Of a DNA stretch of 64,000 nucleotides, positions 1-7,957 are shown piece by piece. The notes under the pieces were generated by a model. That model was not told where the DNA came from, did not search any database, and saw only the letters and a program-made list of their open reading frames with translations. The position numbers were made by a program, and so were the translations under genes. Each line of letters starts with the position of its first letter. Within the stretch, counting starts at the first letter, position 1. The stretch comes from Pedobacter endophyticus (GTDB lineage Bacteria; Bacteroidota; Bacteroidia; Sphingobacteriales; Sphingobacteriaceae), in the NCBI RefSeq assembly GCF_015679185.1, contig NZ_CP064939.1, forward strand, positions 4,154,001 to 4,218,000. The letters are read 5' to 3'.

Positions 1-211
1 AGCTTCATAAACTTTATAGAGGTTTACTTTTGAGGGAGTGCTTTTGTTTGGTCTGAGGTAACGAAGCGTGTCTTCGTTTATATGATCGAGGATAAACCTG
101 TTACTGCGGTATTGAATATGCTACAGCTTCACATCATTGTCAAACATAGAAGGTGTGTACATTAGAACATTCTAATCCAGTGTTCTTTTATACTGTTGCA
201 TATTTGCATTA
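1..211. other. Left-edge non-coding stretch
   Basis: No convincing reading frame is seen before the first gene. The only structure noticed is a short hairpin, AACGAAG/CTTCGTT at 60-78. A CATATTTG octamer shortly before the next start resembles the Bacteroidota TAnnTTTG element imperfectly. The end of an upstream gene could lie outside the window. Confidence 0.4.
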
Positions 212-655
212 ATGTACTTCCCCTCTAGATTAATCGCAGGCATTACGATGTTGGTGTGCTTTGCCATGGATTGTCATGCTGATTATGGCTGCTACATTAC
301 GACAGTTGGTGGTGCTCCAGAAACCAGGGTTTATTACCAGCAATATGCTGGCACCAGCAATACTCCTGTCAGATTTTTTACAGGAACTGCATACCGCAAC
401 GTAAATTGTCCATCCGGTTCAACCTCCTCAACGACTCATCCCGGAAATATTTTGGCGACTACAATGCCTTCGACAGGGTGTTGGGCTGACTTTGTTGGAC
501 CAGGTACAAATGTTAATAATTCTGGAAACTATAGGTTAAATGGGTATTTGGTTACATATGACATAGTTCCATGCCCTCTTGATGATTTATTACCTTTAAC
601 ATTGGTGATATTTGGAGGAGTGGGAGCGGTTGTTTTACGAAAAGGATTAGTATAA
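212..655 (+). CDS. Small secreted protein with C-terminal membrane anchor, unknown function
   Basis: This 147-residue protein has a typical signal peptide (about residues 1-23, ending CHA before DYGC), a Ser/Thr/Gly/Asn-rich Cys-containing body, and a C-terminal tail. The tail reads PLDD (122-125), a hydrophobic segment of about 17 residues, then Arg-Lys and three residues. A short Pro-x-Asp, hydrophobic stretch, basic end resembles the PID-CTERM class of Bacteroidota sorting signals. That resemblance is my inference; the tail may simply be a membrane anchor. I do not recognise the body. It stands alone, preceded by AT-rich DNA and followed by a clear terminator, so it is probably monocistronic. 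Confidence 0.7.
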   Translation: MYFPSRLIAGITMLVCFAMDCHADYGCYITTVGGAPETRVYYQQYAGTSNTPVRFFTGTAYRNVNCPSGSTSSTTHPGNILATTMPSTGCWADFVGPGTNVNNSGNYRLNGYLVTYDIVPCPLDDLLPLTLVIFGGVGAVVLRKGLV

Positions 656-660
656 AATAA

Positions 661-686
661 AAGCCCTCGTTTTAGGCGGGGGGCTT
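661..686 (+). terminator. Hairpin terminator after the small secreted protein
   Basis: The 8-bp stem AAGCCCTC (661-668) pairs with GGGGGCTT (679-686, one G-T pair) and lies 5 bases after the stop codon. It is followed by an AT-rich stretch rather than a perfect T-run. Confidence 0.7.
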
Positions 687-773
687 ATTATGACTGCTAA
701 ATAATATAATCCACTTTGTAAATTCTCGCATTAGTTCTTTTTGGATTATATTTGTATACTAATAATAATAGCA

Positions 774-1532
774 ATGTCAACATCAACCATAGAATGGACT
801 GAAATAACTTGGAATCCTGTTACAGGGTGCACTAAGTTAAGCCCTGGTTGTAAATTTTGTTATGCAGAAGTGATGTCGAAGAGACTTAAGTCCATGCGAC
901 TTCCTAAATATTCAGACGGCTTTAAAATCAGAACTCATCCTGATACACTTAACATCCCATTTACATGGAAAAAACCAAGGGTAGTTTTTGTAAACTCTAT
1001 GAGTGACCTTTTTCACGAACAAGTTCCTGCATCTTTTATAATTGCTGTCTTTGAGGTTATGAATAATACTCCTCAACACACGTACCAGGTTTTAACAAAA
1101 AGAGCAGAAAGGCTGCTGGAACTATCCGATTCTCTGAAATGGACAGATAATATCTGGATGGGAGTTTCCATTGAAAATCAAGATTATGCATACCGAGCTG
1201 ATTACCTTGCAAAAACGCCTGCTGTCACCAAGTTTTTATCGATTGAACCATTAATAGGAGAAGTGTCTCTCATCAATATAAAAGATATGAATTGGATTAT
1301 CGTAGGTGGAGAATCTGGACATAAAGCAAGACAAGTAGAACATAATTGGATAACTAAAATTCGTTTAATGTCTGAAGATTTTGGAATACCTTTTTTCTTC
1401 AAACAATGGGGCAAGTCAAAATTCAACTCTAACCCACTAGATCCTACAATTGATAAAAATCATCCTCATCATGCGAAAGGCGGTTGTGAGTTGGATGGTA
1501 CCATTTATCGAGCTATGCCAACTATTTCTTGA
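774..1532 (+). CDS. DUF5131 (phage Gp37/Gp68-type) three-Cys-motif protein
   Basis: The ATG at 774 is chosen because family members start just before the conserved IEWTE/TWNP block. The frame also opens at a TTG at 741, but that would add a non-conserved leader. The 252-residue protein carries Cys19, Cys26 and Cys29 in TGC-x6-C-x2-C-YAE context, the three-cysteine signature of this radical-SAM-like family. Other familiar blocks are VFVNSMSDLFHE, QVLTKRAERL, WMGVSIENQ, FLSIEPLIG and WIIVGGESG, followed by FFFKQWG. The enzymatic reaction is unknown to me. The gene faces and overlaps by 11 bp the gene for its known family partner TcmP, which supports a joint function, possibly defensive or mobile-element-linked. 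Confidence 0.9.
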   Translation: MSTSTIEWTEITWNPVTGCTKLSPGCKFCYAEVMSKRLKSMRLPKYSDGFKIRTHPDTLNIPFTWKKPRVVFVNSMSDLFHEQVPASFIIAVFEVMNNTPQHTYQVLTKRAERLLELSDSLKWTDNIWMGVSIENQDYAYRADYLAKTPAVTKFLSIEPLIGEVSLINIKDMNWIIVGGESGHKARQVEHNWITKIRLMSEDFGIPFFFKQWGKSKFNSNPLDPTIDKNHPHHAKGGCELDGTIYRAMPTIS

Positions 1533-2385
1533 TTGCGCTACCCATGATACTGTTTGCAAGTTTAACCGCTGTAGCGTTGTTAGATGCGCAAAAAAAATGA
1601 TACATTATCGATTTATTCTTGTTGACCATGATATACGGCTCAGAAACGAAATCAAAAATACTAAGCATTTTATTTTTGTATATTTCAAATAATTTCTGAT
1701 TAGCCTTTGATGCTTTTACAGTAGCCAAACTTTCTTCACCAAAAAGATTGGTATTGGTATATTCTTGATAAATACTATTGGCAATATCGTTCCTTCCAAT
1801 ACCGAAAAATCTTTCAAGTCTTTCCCACCATGCATCTGAAATGTCACTATCTCTCTTCAATAGTCTATTCGCCCCCACACCTGTAGGACATAAAATCCAT
1901 AAATCAACGCCCAAACCTTTCAATGATTCCAATGTGTTCCAATCTAAATTCATCCCGAAAGGATCTAGAAATGCCAAACCTCTCCGTTTTTTAGTTGAAG
2001 AGATAAAGGCTGAAAACCTTAAAAGAGCATCATTACAATCATCTGTAACGGTAAATATATTTTCATCGTTTCTCGTTGCCTTCAAGTCCGCATCTAATTG
2101 AAGCCTCTTATTTTCATTTTTTTCAACAAAATAGTAAATGTCAAATCCAATTGGATCTGTTATTTGTATTATTCTTTTACCGGCCCCAGCAATCACTTTG
2201 AAACTTTCTTTTTTCCCGATTTTTATATCTCCACTACCTGCAAAACCATCAAAATAAGTCAAGTGAAAATTCTTGTTATTCATTATCTTAAGATAGGCAT
2301 GGACATACTTTTCAAGTATTATGACTTTTCTTTCGGTCCAAGAGCCGCCAAATTCATTTTTCATAGTGTGAGAGTTTAATTCCAT
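1522..2385 (-). CDS. tcmP: Three-Cys-motif partner protein TcmP
   Basis: A 287-residue protein recognised by the N-terminal GSWTERK...EKYVHAYLKI block, followed by YFDGFAGSG (glycine-rich loop 46-52) and FLDPFG (139-144). These resemble motif I and motif IV of SAM-dependent methyltransferases. The middle holds LWILCPTGVGANRLL, typical of TcmP, and the C-terminal part contains YHFFCASNN. TcmP is defined by co-occurrence with DUF5131 proteins; here the two are convergent with overlapping 3' ends rather than in one operon. Whether it methylates nucleic acid or another target is unknown. Met8 is an alternative start. The AT-rich composition of this block suggests horizontal acquisition. Confidence 0.87.
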   Translation of the reverse strand: MELNSHTMKNEFGGSWTERKVIILEKYVHAYLKIMNNKNFHLTYFDGFAGSGDIKIGKKESFKVIAGAGKRIIQITDPIGFDIYYFVEKNENKRLQLDADLKATRNDENIFTVTDDCNDALLRFSAFISSTKKRRGLAFLDPFGMNLDWNTLESLKGLGVDLWILCPTGVGANRLLKRDSDISDAWWERLERFFGIGRNDIANSIYQEYTNTNLFGEESLATVKASKANQKLFEIYKNKMLSIFDFVSEPYIMVNKNKSIMYHFFCASNNATAVKLANSIMGSAIKK

Positions 2386-2433
2386 AAACTTAATAAATAA
2401 TTCTAGCTATTTACTAACTCCCACGGGTAGACG

Positions 2434-2505
2434 TACCCAATCGCCTAACCTTAGGTAGTTGGGTAAAACTAACATAAATGTTAAGAAGCACGCAGACAGG
2501 CGTGC
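2434..2505. promoter_or_regulatory. Three consecutive inverted repeats upstream of tcmP
   Basis: Three separate dyads follow one another: TACCCAA/TTGGGTA at 2434-2465 with an inner CCTAA/TTAGG, AACAT/ATGTT at 2471-2482, and GCACGC/GCGTGC at 2488-2505. They fill the space between tcmP (leftward) and the next rightward small ORF, so operators, structured leader RNA or a recombination site are all possible. No function can be assigned from sequence alone. Confidence 0.45.
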
Positions 2506-2564
2506 AAAATCACAAGCATTGCTTTTTATTTCCATCCGATTTATACCTTAATAAAAAATGATTT

Positions 2565-2765
2565 ATGTATAGCGATCAATTAGTAATTGAGGCGGCCAAA
2601 TCTAGAATTGATTTTTTTAATCAAGAAGAAATTAATCAAAAGGAATATTTAAATGTTCATTTAACTATAAATGAGCCTGTGCCACAATCACTTATTGTAA
2701 TATTTCATCGCGAAAAAATTAACAATGCTCTGGGTTGGACCTTTGTTGACTTAATCAAGAATTAG
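2565..2765 (+). CDS. Hypothetical 66-residue protein
   Basis: A 66-residue AT-rich frame starting ATG, with alternating polar and hydrophobic stretches (VHLTI, SLIVIF) and no recognisable motif. It lies alone between tcmP and the three-gene defence-like operon. It may be a genuine small gene or a remnant of a larger accessory gene. A second tiny frame begins 3 bases after its stop. Confidence 0.4.
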   Translation: MYSDQLVIEAAKSRIDFFNQEEINQKEYLNVHLTINEPVPQSLIVIFHREKINNALGWTFVDLIKN

Positions 2766-2768
2766 CTT

Positions 2769-2912
2769 ATGAATACGATTGAAGACTTAAGAAATAATAC
2801 TACGCTGATAAGTAAAGTGAATAGTCGGGTGTCAGATCTTTGGAGTTCTTTTGATAAAATTCTTCGTTTTTTGAGACACATTGTTATGTTATTTGTTCAA
2901 GCAAGTATATAG
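2769..2912 (+). CDS. Possible 47-residue ORF, perhaps a gene fragment
   Basis: ATG at 2769 opens a 47-codon frame (begins MNTIEDLRNNT, ends MLFVQASI) three bases after the stop of the preceding small ORF, so the two could be translationally coupled. The C-terminus is abruptly hydrophobic, as in truncated genes. No homologous family is recognised. From here to the stop of the next gene (3083) I see only AT-rich DNA. Confidence 0.2.
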   Translation: MNTIEDLRNNTTLISKVNSRVSDLWSSFDKILRFLRHIVMLFVQASI

Positions 2913-3082
2913 ATGACAAATTCGGTCAGGAAATAGTATTTGTTACTTAGACACTAAAGCAAAAATTCATCACCATCATGAGTGTCGAATAATATGTTAA
3001 GCTCCATTTTACTAAAAATATCTGTCCTTTCGCATTAGCAATGTAACATCCATTGATAATGTCTTAAAAATGATAATCTCCG

Positions 3083-3946
3083 TTAATCACTTAGTCTATG
3101 AGTTAAGTCGAATTCAAGTACATAAAATTTATCCTCTGATCTAAAGCCAAATACACGATATTTTTGTGTTGTTCTGAACTTATAGATATGACTTTTAGGA
3201 TAATAACTAGAGAATAAATCTTGATGCTCATATTTCTTATAAGCTAATCCAGCTTTATTTTCACCCTTGCCACCCTGTTGAAGAATGTCACTCCAACTCA
3301 TGTCGCGGAACATCCTGAAACTGTTAAAAAATTCATCTTCATCGGCCTTTTTTCCTAAAAACTCAAAGCTCTTCTCAGTATTTACTAAAGAAAAATCAAG
3401 TTTAGTGTCTTTGAAATAAAACTTACAATATTGTTCAAATTTTAAAATCTGCTCATTGTACTGTGTTTCAATCAGAGATATAAAAGAATAATAGTTAGGA
3501 AGGTTTTTTAATTTCTTGTCTTTAAATACCTCAAGTTGGTCTGTTAGGAAGTCAGATGGTTTTAATGATATAATATGACAATCTCGTTCGTAACCCTCTG
3601 CCAAACAGCTATCATTAACATCTTTACCTAAATATTCATATTTATATTGCCCTCCACATTTCTTATTACTATCCCAAAATGGATCATTAATTATAGCACT
3701 AAGCTGAGATTTTAATTTTCTAATTTCATCAGACTTTCCATCTCTATCTTTTGATATTAAAATTTCATGTAAAGATTTTTTATCATAAATTCTTTTTGAA
3801 TATATATCAGATTTTTTCAATAGTGTGGTGACACCGCTTTTTTGCAAATTGAAAAAATGCAAAAGTTCAATTAAAGCAGTGTTTTGAAAATGTTCAAAAG
3901 AATCAAATTGATTTTGAAATGAGAGTTCATTTAGTAAAAGTTCCAT
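3083..3946 (-). CDS. Unknown protein, third gene of DUF262/ATPase operon
   Basis: A 287-residue lysine- and aromatic-rich protein with no recognised domain over most of its length. It has a polar N-terminal half, a cysteine-containing patch (KKCGGQYKYEY, then CLAEGYERDCH), a helical segment around residues 145-190, and a C-terminal block YRVFGFRSEDKFYVLEFD followed by THRL. The last block resembles the closing strands of RelE/ParE-type RNase folds, where a framework of the type Y-R-V-x-G-F ... F-Y-V-L-x-x-D-x-x-H is common; that is inference. Its ATG lies one base after the ATPase stop, so the two are co-transcribed and probably translationally coupled. It is the best candidate for the operon's effector. 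Confidence 0.75.
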   Translation of the reverse strand: MELLLNELSFQNQFDSFEHFQNTALIELLHFFNLQKSGVTTLLKKSDIYSKRIYDKKSLHEILISKDRDGKSDEIRKLKSQLSAIINDPFWDSNKKCGGQYKYEYLGKDVNDSCLAEGYERDCHIISLKPSDFLTDQLEVFKDKKLKNLPNYYSFISLIETQYNEQILKFEQYCKFYFKDTKLDFSLVNTEKSFEFLGKKADEDEFFNSFRMFRDMSWSDILQQGGKGENKAGLAYKKYEHQDLFSSYYPKSHIYKFRTTQKYRVFGFRSEDKFYVLEFDLTHRLSD

Positions 3947-3947
3947 A

Positions 3948-4961
3948 TTATACCAATCCTAATAATTCGTCAAGATCATTGTCAAACTGATCGAACAAGT
4001 CATCTCTTACATCCAAAATTTTTCCCCTACTATTTAAATTAACGTTTATGTTATCGGATAGGTTGTTTTGATTCATTTCGAAAAATTGAATACTGATATC
4101 ATCATTACAGATTTCATTCCTGTAAACTGCCTTCCTAATTCCGTTGAAAATATGATCCGAATGAGTTTCAATAATAATCTGCACTCCAGATTTTGCAATA
4201 AATGCTAGAAATGAGGCTAATTCAGATTGCGCTTTTGGGTGGAGATGGATTTCTGGGTTTTCAAGAATTACAGTGGCTCCTTTTTCAATATTTAAGCATA
4301 AGATAAGTATACCAATGATGTAACTGGTTCCAGCTCCAACGTGGTAGGGGCGAACATTTTTATTTCCTTTGAATGAATAATTTGCAGTTATGATATTGCC
4401 TGAAATAATATTGTCAAGTGCGATTGTTACATTTAGAATTTTATTAAGCCAATAGTTTACATGAAAGTCTAGGGTACTGCTACTATTATCGACCATTCTT
4501 TCATTTACCACAATGTTTCGTGAGTTTTTATAGAAATAATCAATCAAAAATTCAGCATTTTCCCCAATAAAATTTTTGTTTGAGGTTATCTTATGATAAA
4601 AATCTTTAGGGCCAACCCTGTTTGCAGATATATAGTAAATAGCCTTGTAGTTCCCTTCGGCTGAACTGATTATTTCATCTTCAGCTACCTCAATTTTGCA
4701 TAGGCTGGCTTCCTGTACTATTTCGATATAAACTCGTTCTCTACGGATAATGAAATTCCTAATCTCTTCAAAATGACCTAGATTAAGCCAGTGACTATTT
4801 AATGAGTAATCTGTCGTCAAGCAATTATCTATCAAAAGTAGTGATTGGATGGCCGAAGATTTTCCTGACGAATTAGTTCCACAGAACAATGTTAGATTCT
4901 TTAAATCAATTTCTATTTTATCAAAGCATTTAAAATTGTCTACTATTAATTTGTTTATCAT
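3948..4961 (-). CDS. AAA-family ATPase of the OLD/RecF-like, DUF3696-type group
   Basis: A 337-residue ABC-like ATPase. Motifs in order: Walker A GTNSSGKSS (28-36), a YISANRVGP block (110-118), signature-like VGAGTSY (208-214), Walker B VILENPEIHLHP (231-242) and switch-histidine ETHSDH (265-270). There is no coiled-coil insertion and no TOPRIM domain, unlike OLD nucleases, so it looks like a sensor or regulator rather than a nuclease. The C-terminus has the acidic tail seen in DUF3696-type proteins. The start codon shares one base with the stop of the DUF262 gene (TGATG), showing tight coupling in a three-gene operon. Related stand-alone ATPases are frequent in anti-phage systems. Confidence 0.85.
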   Translation of the reverse strand: MINKLIVDNFKCFDKIEIDLKNLTLFCGTNSSGKSSAIQSLLLIDNCLTTDYSLNSHWLNLGHFEEIRNFIIRRERVYIEIVQEASLCKIEVAEDEIISSAEGNYKAIYYISANRVGPKDFYHKITSNKNFIGENAEFLIDYFYKNSRNIVVNERMVDNSSSTLDFHVNYWLNKILNVTIALDNIISGNIITANYSFKGNKNVRPYHVGAGTSYIIGILILCLNIEKGATVILENPEIHLHPKAQSELASFLAFIAKSGVQIIIETHSDHIFNGIRKAVYRNEICNDDISIQFFEMNQNNLSDNINVNLNSRGKILDVRDDLFDQFDNDLDELLGLV

Positions 4962-6250
4962 CAGTTCGCTTTTATCAATTTTATGGATTGTTCGACAAGT
5001 GAAAATCTCCTTTGCACAGCTTTATTGCTGTCGACAGTATAGGTTAAGCTTTTTACAAAATTATCATCTTCTAAATTAGAAGATTTGAATTTCGTGTTTT
5101 CAATCAAATTTTTATAGGCCTGTCTTATCTGTTCTTCTTTTGTAGAAAACTCATTTTCTAATTCTATAAAAAAGTAAACTAACACTTCAAATAAGGCCAT
5201 GTTAATTGGTCTTCTGATTTTACCATCCCTGGGGAGTCTAAAACAATCATCTCCGAACAAGTAGTAGGCATTCTGCATAGCTTTATCGAAAGACTTTAAC
5301 AAATTTGAATATGGTGAACCTATCGAAAGAATCTTCTCTTCAATTTCGTCAATCGAATAATTATCTTTATCCAATGCGGTAATATCAAAAGAGTACTGAT
5401 TTAAGAATCTCATAGATTTCGACAAAAAGTCTTCCAAATCACTTCTATATTCTATGAAAGCCCCATTTTCCTTGCTCATTTTTTTCTTCCAAAGATAAAA
5501 TGAAATTGTCCTTAATACTAAATACCTATCTTTCATTCGAGTTGTGGGAATGTTTGAAGTTACAAGTTTAAAGGTATCAATTTTGCTTAGAGCCTTTAAG
5601 AACTTTGTCGAACTTCCTTGGTAAATAGCATTTCTCATTTCTTGATTATTTAGTCGAGTACCTCCGCGGTTAACTCTGTCAAATAAATCATAAGTAAGTC
5701 TTTCTGGGGTAGGTTCTTTAATTATATGTAGGACAAGATTAACGTCTTCGATTTTACCTCTAATATTTGAGTCTAAAAACTCTTTGTGTTTACTTTCTCG
5801 TGAAACACTCCGCTCTATTTCCTCACTAAATTTTCTACCATTGAATTCTTTTAAGATACTTAAGTTAGATAGGGAAAATCGATTGCCCATGAAATCGAAA
5901 ATAGTTGAAAGACGTTGTCTACCATCAATTAAAATCCAATTTCCATCCTTGTTTTCTTTAATATAGAGTATCGGCAACGGTATTCCTATAATAATAGATT
6001 CAATTAGCTCAGATCTTTGTTTTTGGTTCCATACACCCTCCCGCTGAAACTCAGGATCAAGCTTAATTATATCATTTTTGTATTTTCTGAAAAGTTGAAA
6101 TGCAGAAAGAGTATCCCGAGCAATATTTATATTTTTATACGGATAAACATCTTCTTCATTGCTCTCCGTATCTTCTAATGCGTCAATGCTTAAAGTTTGC
6201 TCGCCTTCGAAATCGATTTCTTCACTTTCATTATCTTGATCGTTAATCAT
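4961..6250 (-). CDS. DUF262 domain protein (GmrS/SspE-like NTPase fold)
   Basis: Read from the ATG at 6250 (429 residues); an upstream in-frame TTG at 6301 would add 17 residues unlike the family. After an acidic N-terminal tail come the DUF262 blocks: DPEFQREGVW (65-74), IPLPILYIKE (90-99), DGRQRLSTI (109-117, the DGQQR-type nucleotide motif) and FDRVNRGGTRLNNQE (190-204). The C-terminal half is helical and lacks a recognisable DUF1524/HNH nuclease motif. Known DUF262 proteins restrict modified or phosphorothioated DNA and hydrolyse NTP. It is the first gene of a coupled operon with an ATPase and an unknown protein, so a nuclease-independent or partner-supplied effector is likely. Confidence 0.88.
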   Translation of the reverse strand: MINDQDNESEEIDFEGEQTLSIDALEDTESNEEDVYPYKNINIARDTLSAFQLFRKYKNDIIKLDPEFQREGVWNQKQRSELIESIIIGIPLPILYIKENKDGNWILIDGRQRLSTIFDFMGNRFSLSNLSILKEFNGRKFSEEIERSVSRESKHKEFLDSNIRGKIEDVNLVLHIIKEPTPERLTYDLFDRVNRGGTRLNNQEMRNAIYQGSSTKFLKALSKIDTFKLVTSNIPTTRMKDRYLVLRTISFYLWKKKMSKENGAFIEYRSDLEDFLSKSMRFLNQYSFDITALDKDNYSIDEIEEKILSIGSPYSNLLKSFDKAMQNAYYLFGDDCFRLPRDGKIRRPINMALFEVLVYFFIELENEFSTKEEQIRQAYKNLIENTKFKSSNLEDDNFVKSLTYTVDSNKAVQRRFSLVEQSIKLIKAN

Positions 6251-6432
6251 AAGGTAAATTGAAGTGGTTTTTAAATGTTCAAAAGATGAAACCACCAACA
6301 AATATACATAACAGAAAATTTAACAGTCCATAAACTATCAAATTAAGTGTTAAAAATAAAACTATGCGTTCGTATTATGAGACTGTTTAAGCGAATTCCA
6401 CTTAAGTTCAAACAAAATTACGATATATTGAA

Positions 6433-7057
6433 TTATAGATGAACTTTATATGTATCCATAATGACTTTGAGTTTGGGCCAGTCGAAAGTAATGTCATACT
6501 TTTTAGCAAGCAGTTCAAGTGCGCCTGGTTTCGGTCTCTGATTTTGAATAAATAGATCCGAAAGTTCGTTCATATAAGCTTCATGTCCCCCTGGAGAGTA
6601 AATCTCGATAAATTTCGCGGGTTTAGTGCCAGTATTCCAAAAAGCTATGCACAATTCCTCTTGGTCGCAGGTGCCAATCACCTTCATTGACTTCAAAGAT
6701 TTTCTCACCAACAAGAATCGTAAGGGTTCCTTGAGTTACTCTGCATATTTCATCAAATCCTTTATGGAAATGAGGTGGTGCACCGAGTATGCCTACCGGT
6801 AAAGTTGATTCAGTTACGCCTAAGTGACCATCTGTTTGAGTCTTATCCAGCTTGAAAATAATATCTCCATCACCAATTTTTCCCTTTTTCCCTTCTCCAC
6901 TTTTTATATGTATTGGTTGAAAGCCGTCAATGGAAGAGACTTCAATATTGTTATGATTTCCTAACCCCGCAATTGCATATTCTGGAACGATTGCTACACC
7001 CATGGCAAGCGCTAAACATTTTAAAATGTTTCGCCGATCGATTGTTGAAATTTCCAT
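6433..7057 (-). pseudogene. Frameshifted Tat-exported cupin-domain protein
   Basis: Two overlapping minus frames form one gene: 7057-6623 (144 residues) and 6714-6433 (93 residues). The first begins with a twin-arginine-like signal (DRRNILKCLALAMG) and carries cupin features PPHFHKGFDEI and GDWHLRPRGIVHSF. The second resumes exactly there with WNTGTKPAKFIEIYSPGG, the closing cupin strands. Removing one T from the 5-base run at 6639-6643 would restore a continuous reading of about 207 residues. This is either a recent inactivating mutation or a sequencing error in a homopolymer. The intact protein would be a periplasmic cupin of unknown substrate. Confidence 0.8.
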
Positions 7058-7867
7058 TGTGAAATATATAATACAATATCCTAAAAATTTTATGAATTAC
7101 CTAGTCATCTAAAGCTCATGTGATAAAGAGCCTAAATTAATGTTTCTTTAAAATTACTTTACATCCAGCCTGACGAAGCGACTAAATCCAATTTAACTTC
7201 GTTCTTTACTAGAAATTTCTGGCGCAACCCATCTTCATTTTTGTATCACTAAAACCCTCTATTTGTAAGTAAAATAGATTTTGTTTTTATGATACAAGTT
7301 TTTGGGAAGCTTGTTTGATTAGACCTTATTCAGTTCCATAACTATTTCAAAATCTCGTAATACCACCATTTAATGAGGGGGGCTTCATATCAAAGATAGG
7401 CGCACTGGAGGAATACACGGGTACTAAGCAGGCCCAAATGGATCAAGTTCTCGCCTTATGTAGCGACTCCCTCTCATCATGATTGCATTCAGAGCCTACC
7501 GAGAGTAATCAGATTCTAAGTATCATTAACCTAATATATAGGTAAATCATGATGGAAAATTAGTTTATTTCTAACAAAAAAGTTCTACCTTTAATGCAAT
7601 GGCATTTGCAGCTAAAACATATTAACAAAAAGGTGCGTCATTCGGAGAGTCAAAGTTAGAAACGCCCTTAAACAGACATTCAATGGCCTTTTTAAGGCTA
7701 AGTTCGAACCCCTGAGGGGTCACCACAATAAGTTACAATCATCGGCATTGGGCGTAATAAATTTGATTGATTAGCGGCTAAAAACCATAATGTTGGCGAT
7801 GGAAACCCGTTAATAGAAGAGCAAAATCCCACTGTTTTTTAAACAAGTTCGATTTAATAATGAGATG
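7058..7867. other. 810-bp gap without intact gene
   Basis: All six frames are broken by stops and no family is recognised. The stretch has a low-complexity AT-rich part (7058-7370) and a mixed part (7380-7790) that may be decayed coding sequence. From about 7804 it enters the repeat unit that also lies downstream of the other two small paralogues (cgttaatagaagagcaaaat). Confidence 0.4.
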
Positions 7868-7957
7868 TTAATTTTTAAACTTCGCATTGTTTAACAAATC
7901 TTTTAAAATAGCAGCGGCCTTGTCCTTATCCTCTTTTTTATATTTTATAAAACCATT
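7851..7957. repeat. 107-bp exact direct repeat, copy 1
   Basis: Identical base for base to 8551-8657, exactly 700 bp away. It covers the 3' end of one paralogue and its flank, marking a tandem duplication unit of about 700 bp. Confidence 0.9.

Noticed and set aside
2434..2505. Integron attC site
   Set aside because: GCCTAAC and GTTGGGT fit the core motifs loosely, but spacing is too short and no integron integrase or cassette array is present.
7701..7725. tRNA- or tmRNA-like 3' end (ttcgaacc followed later by cacca)
   Set aside because: The flanking bases do not pair into a T-arm and no acceptor partner is found upstream; probably chance.
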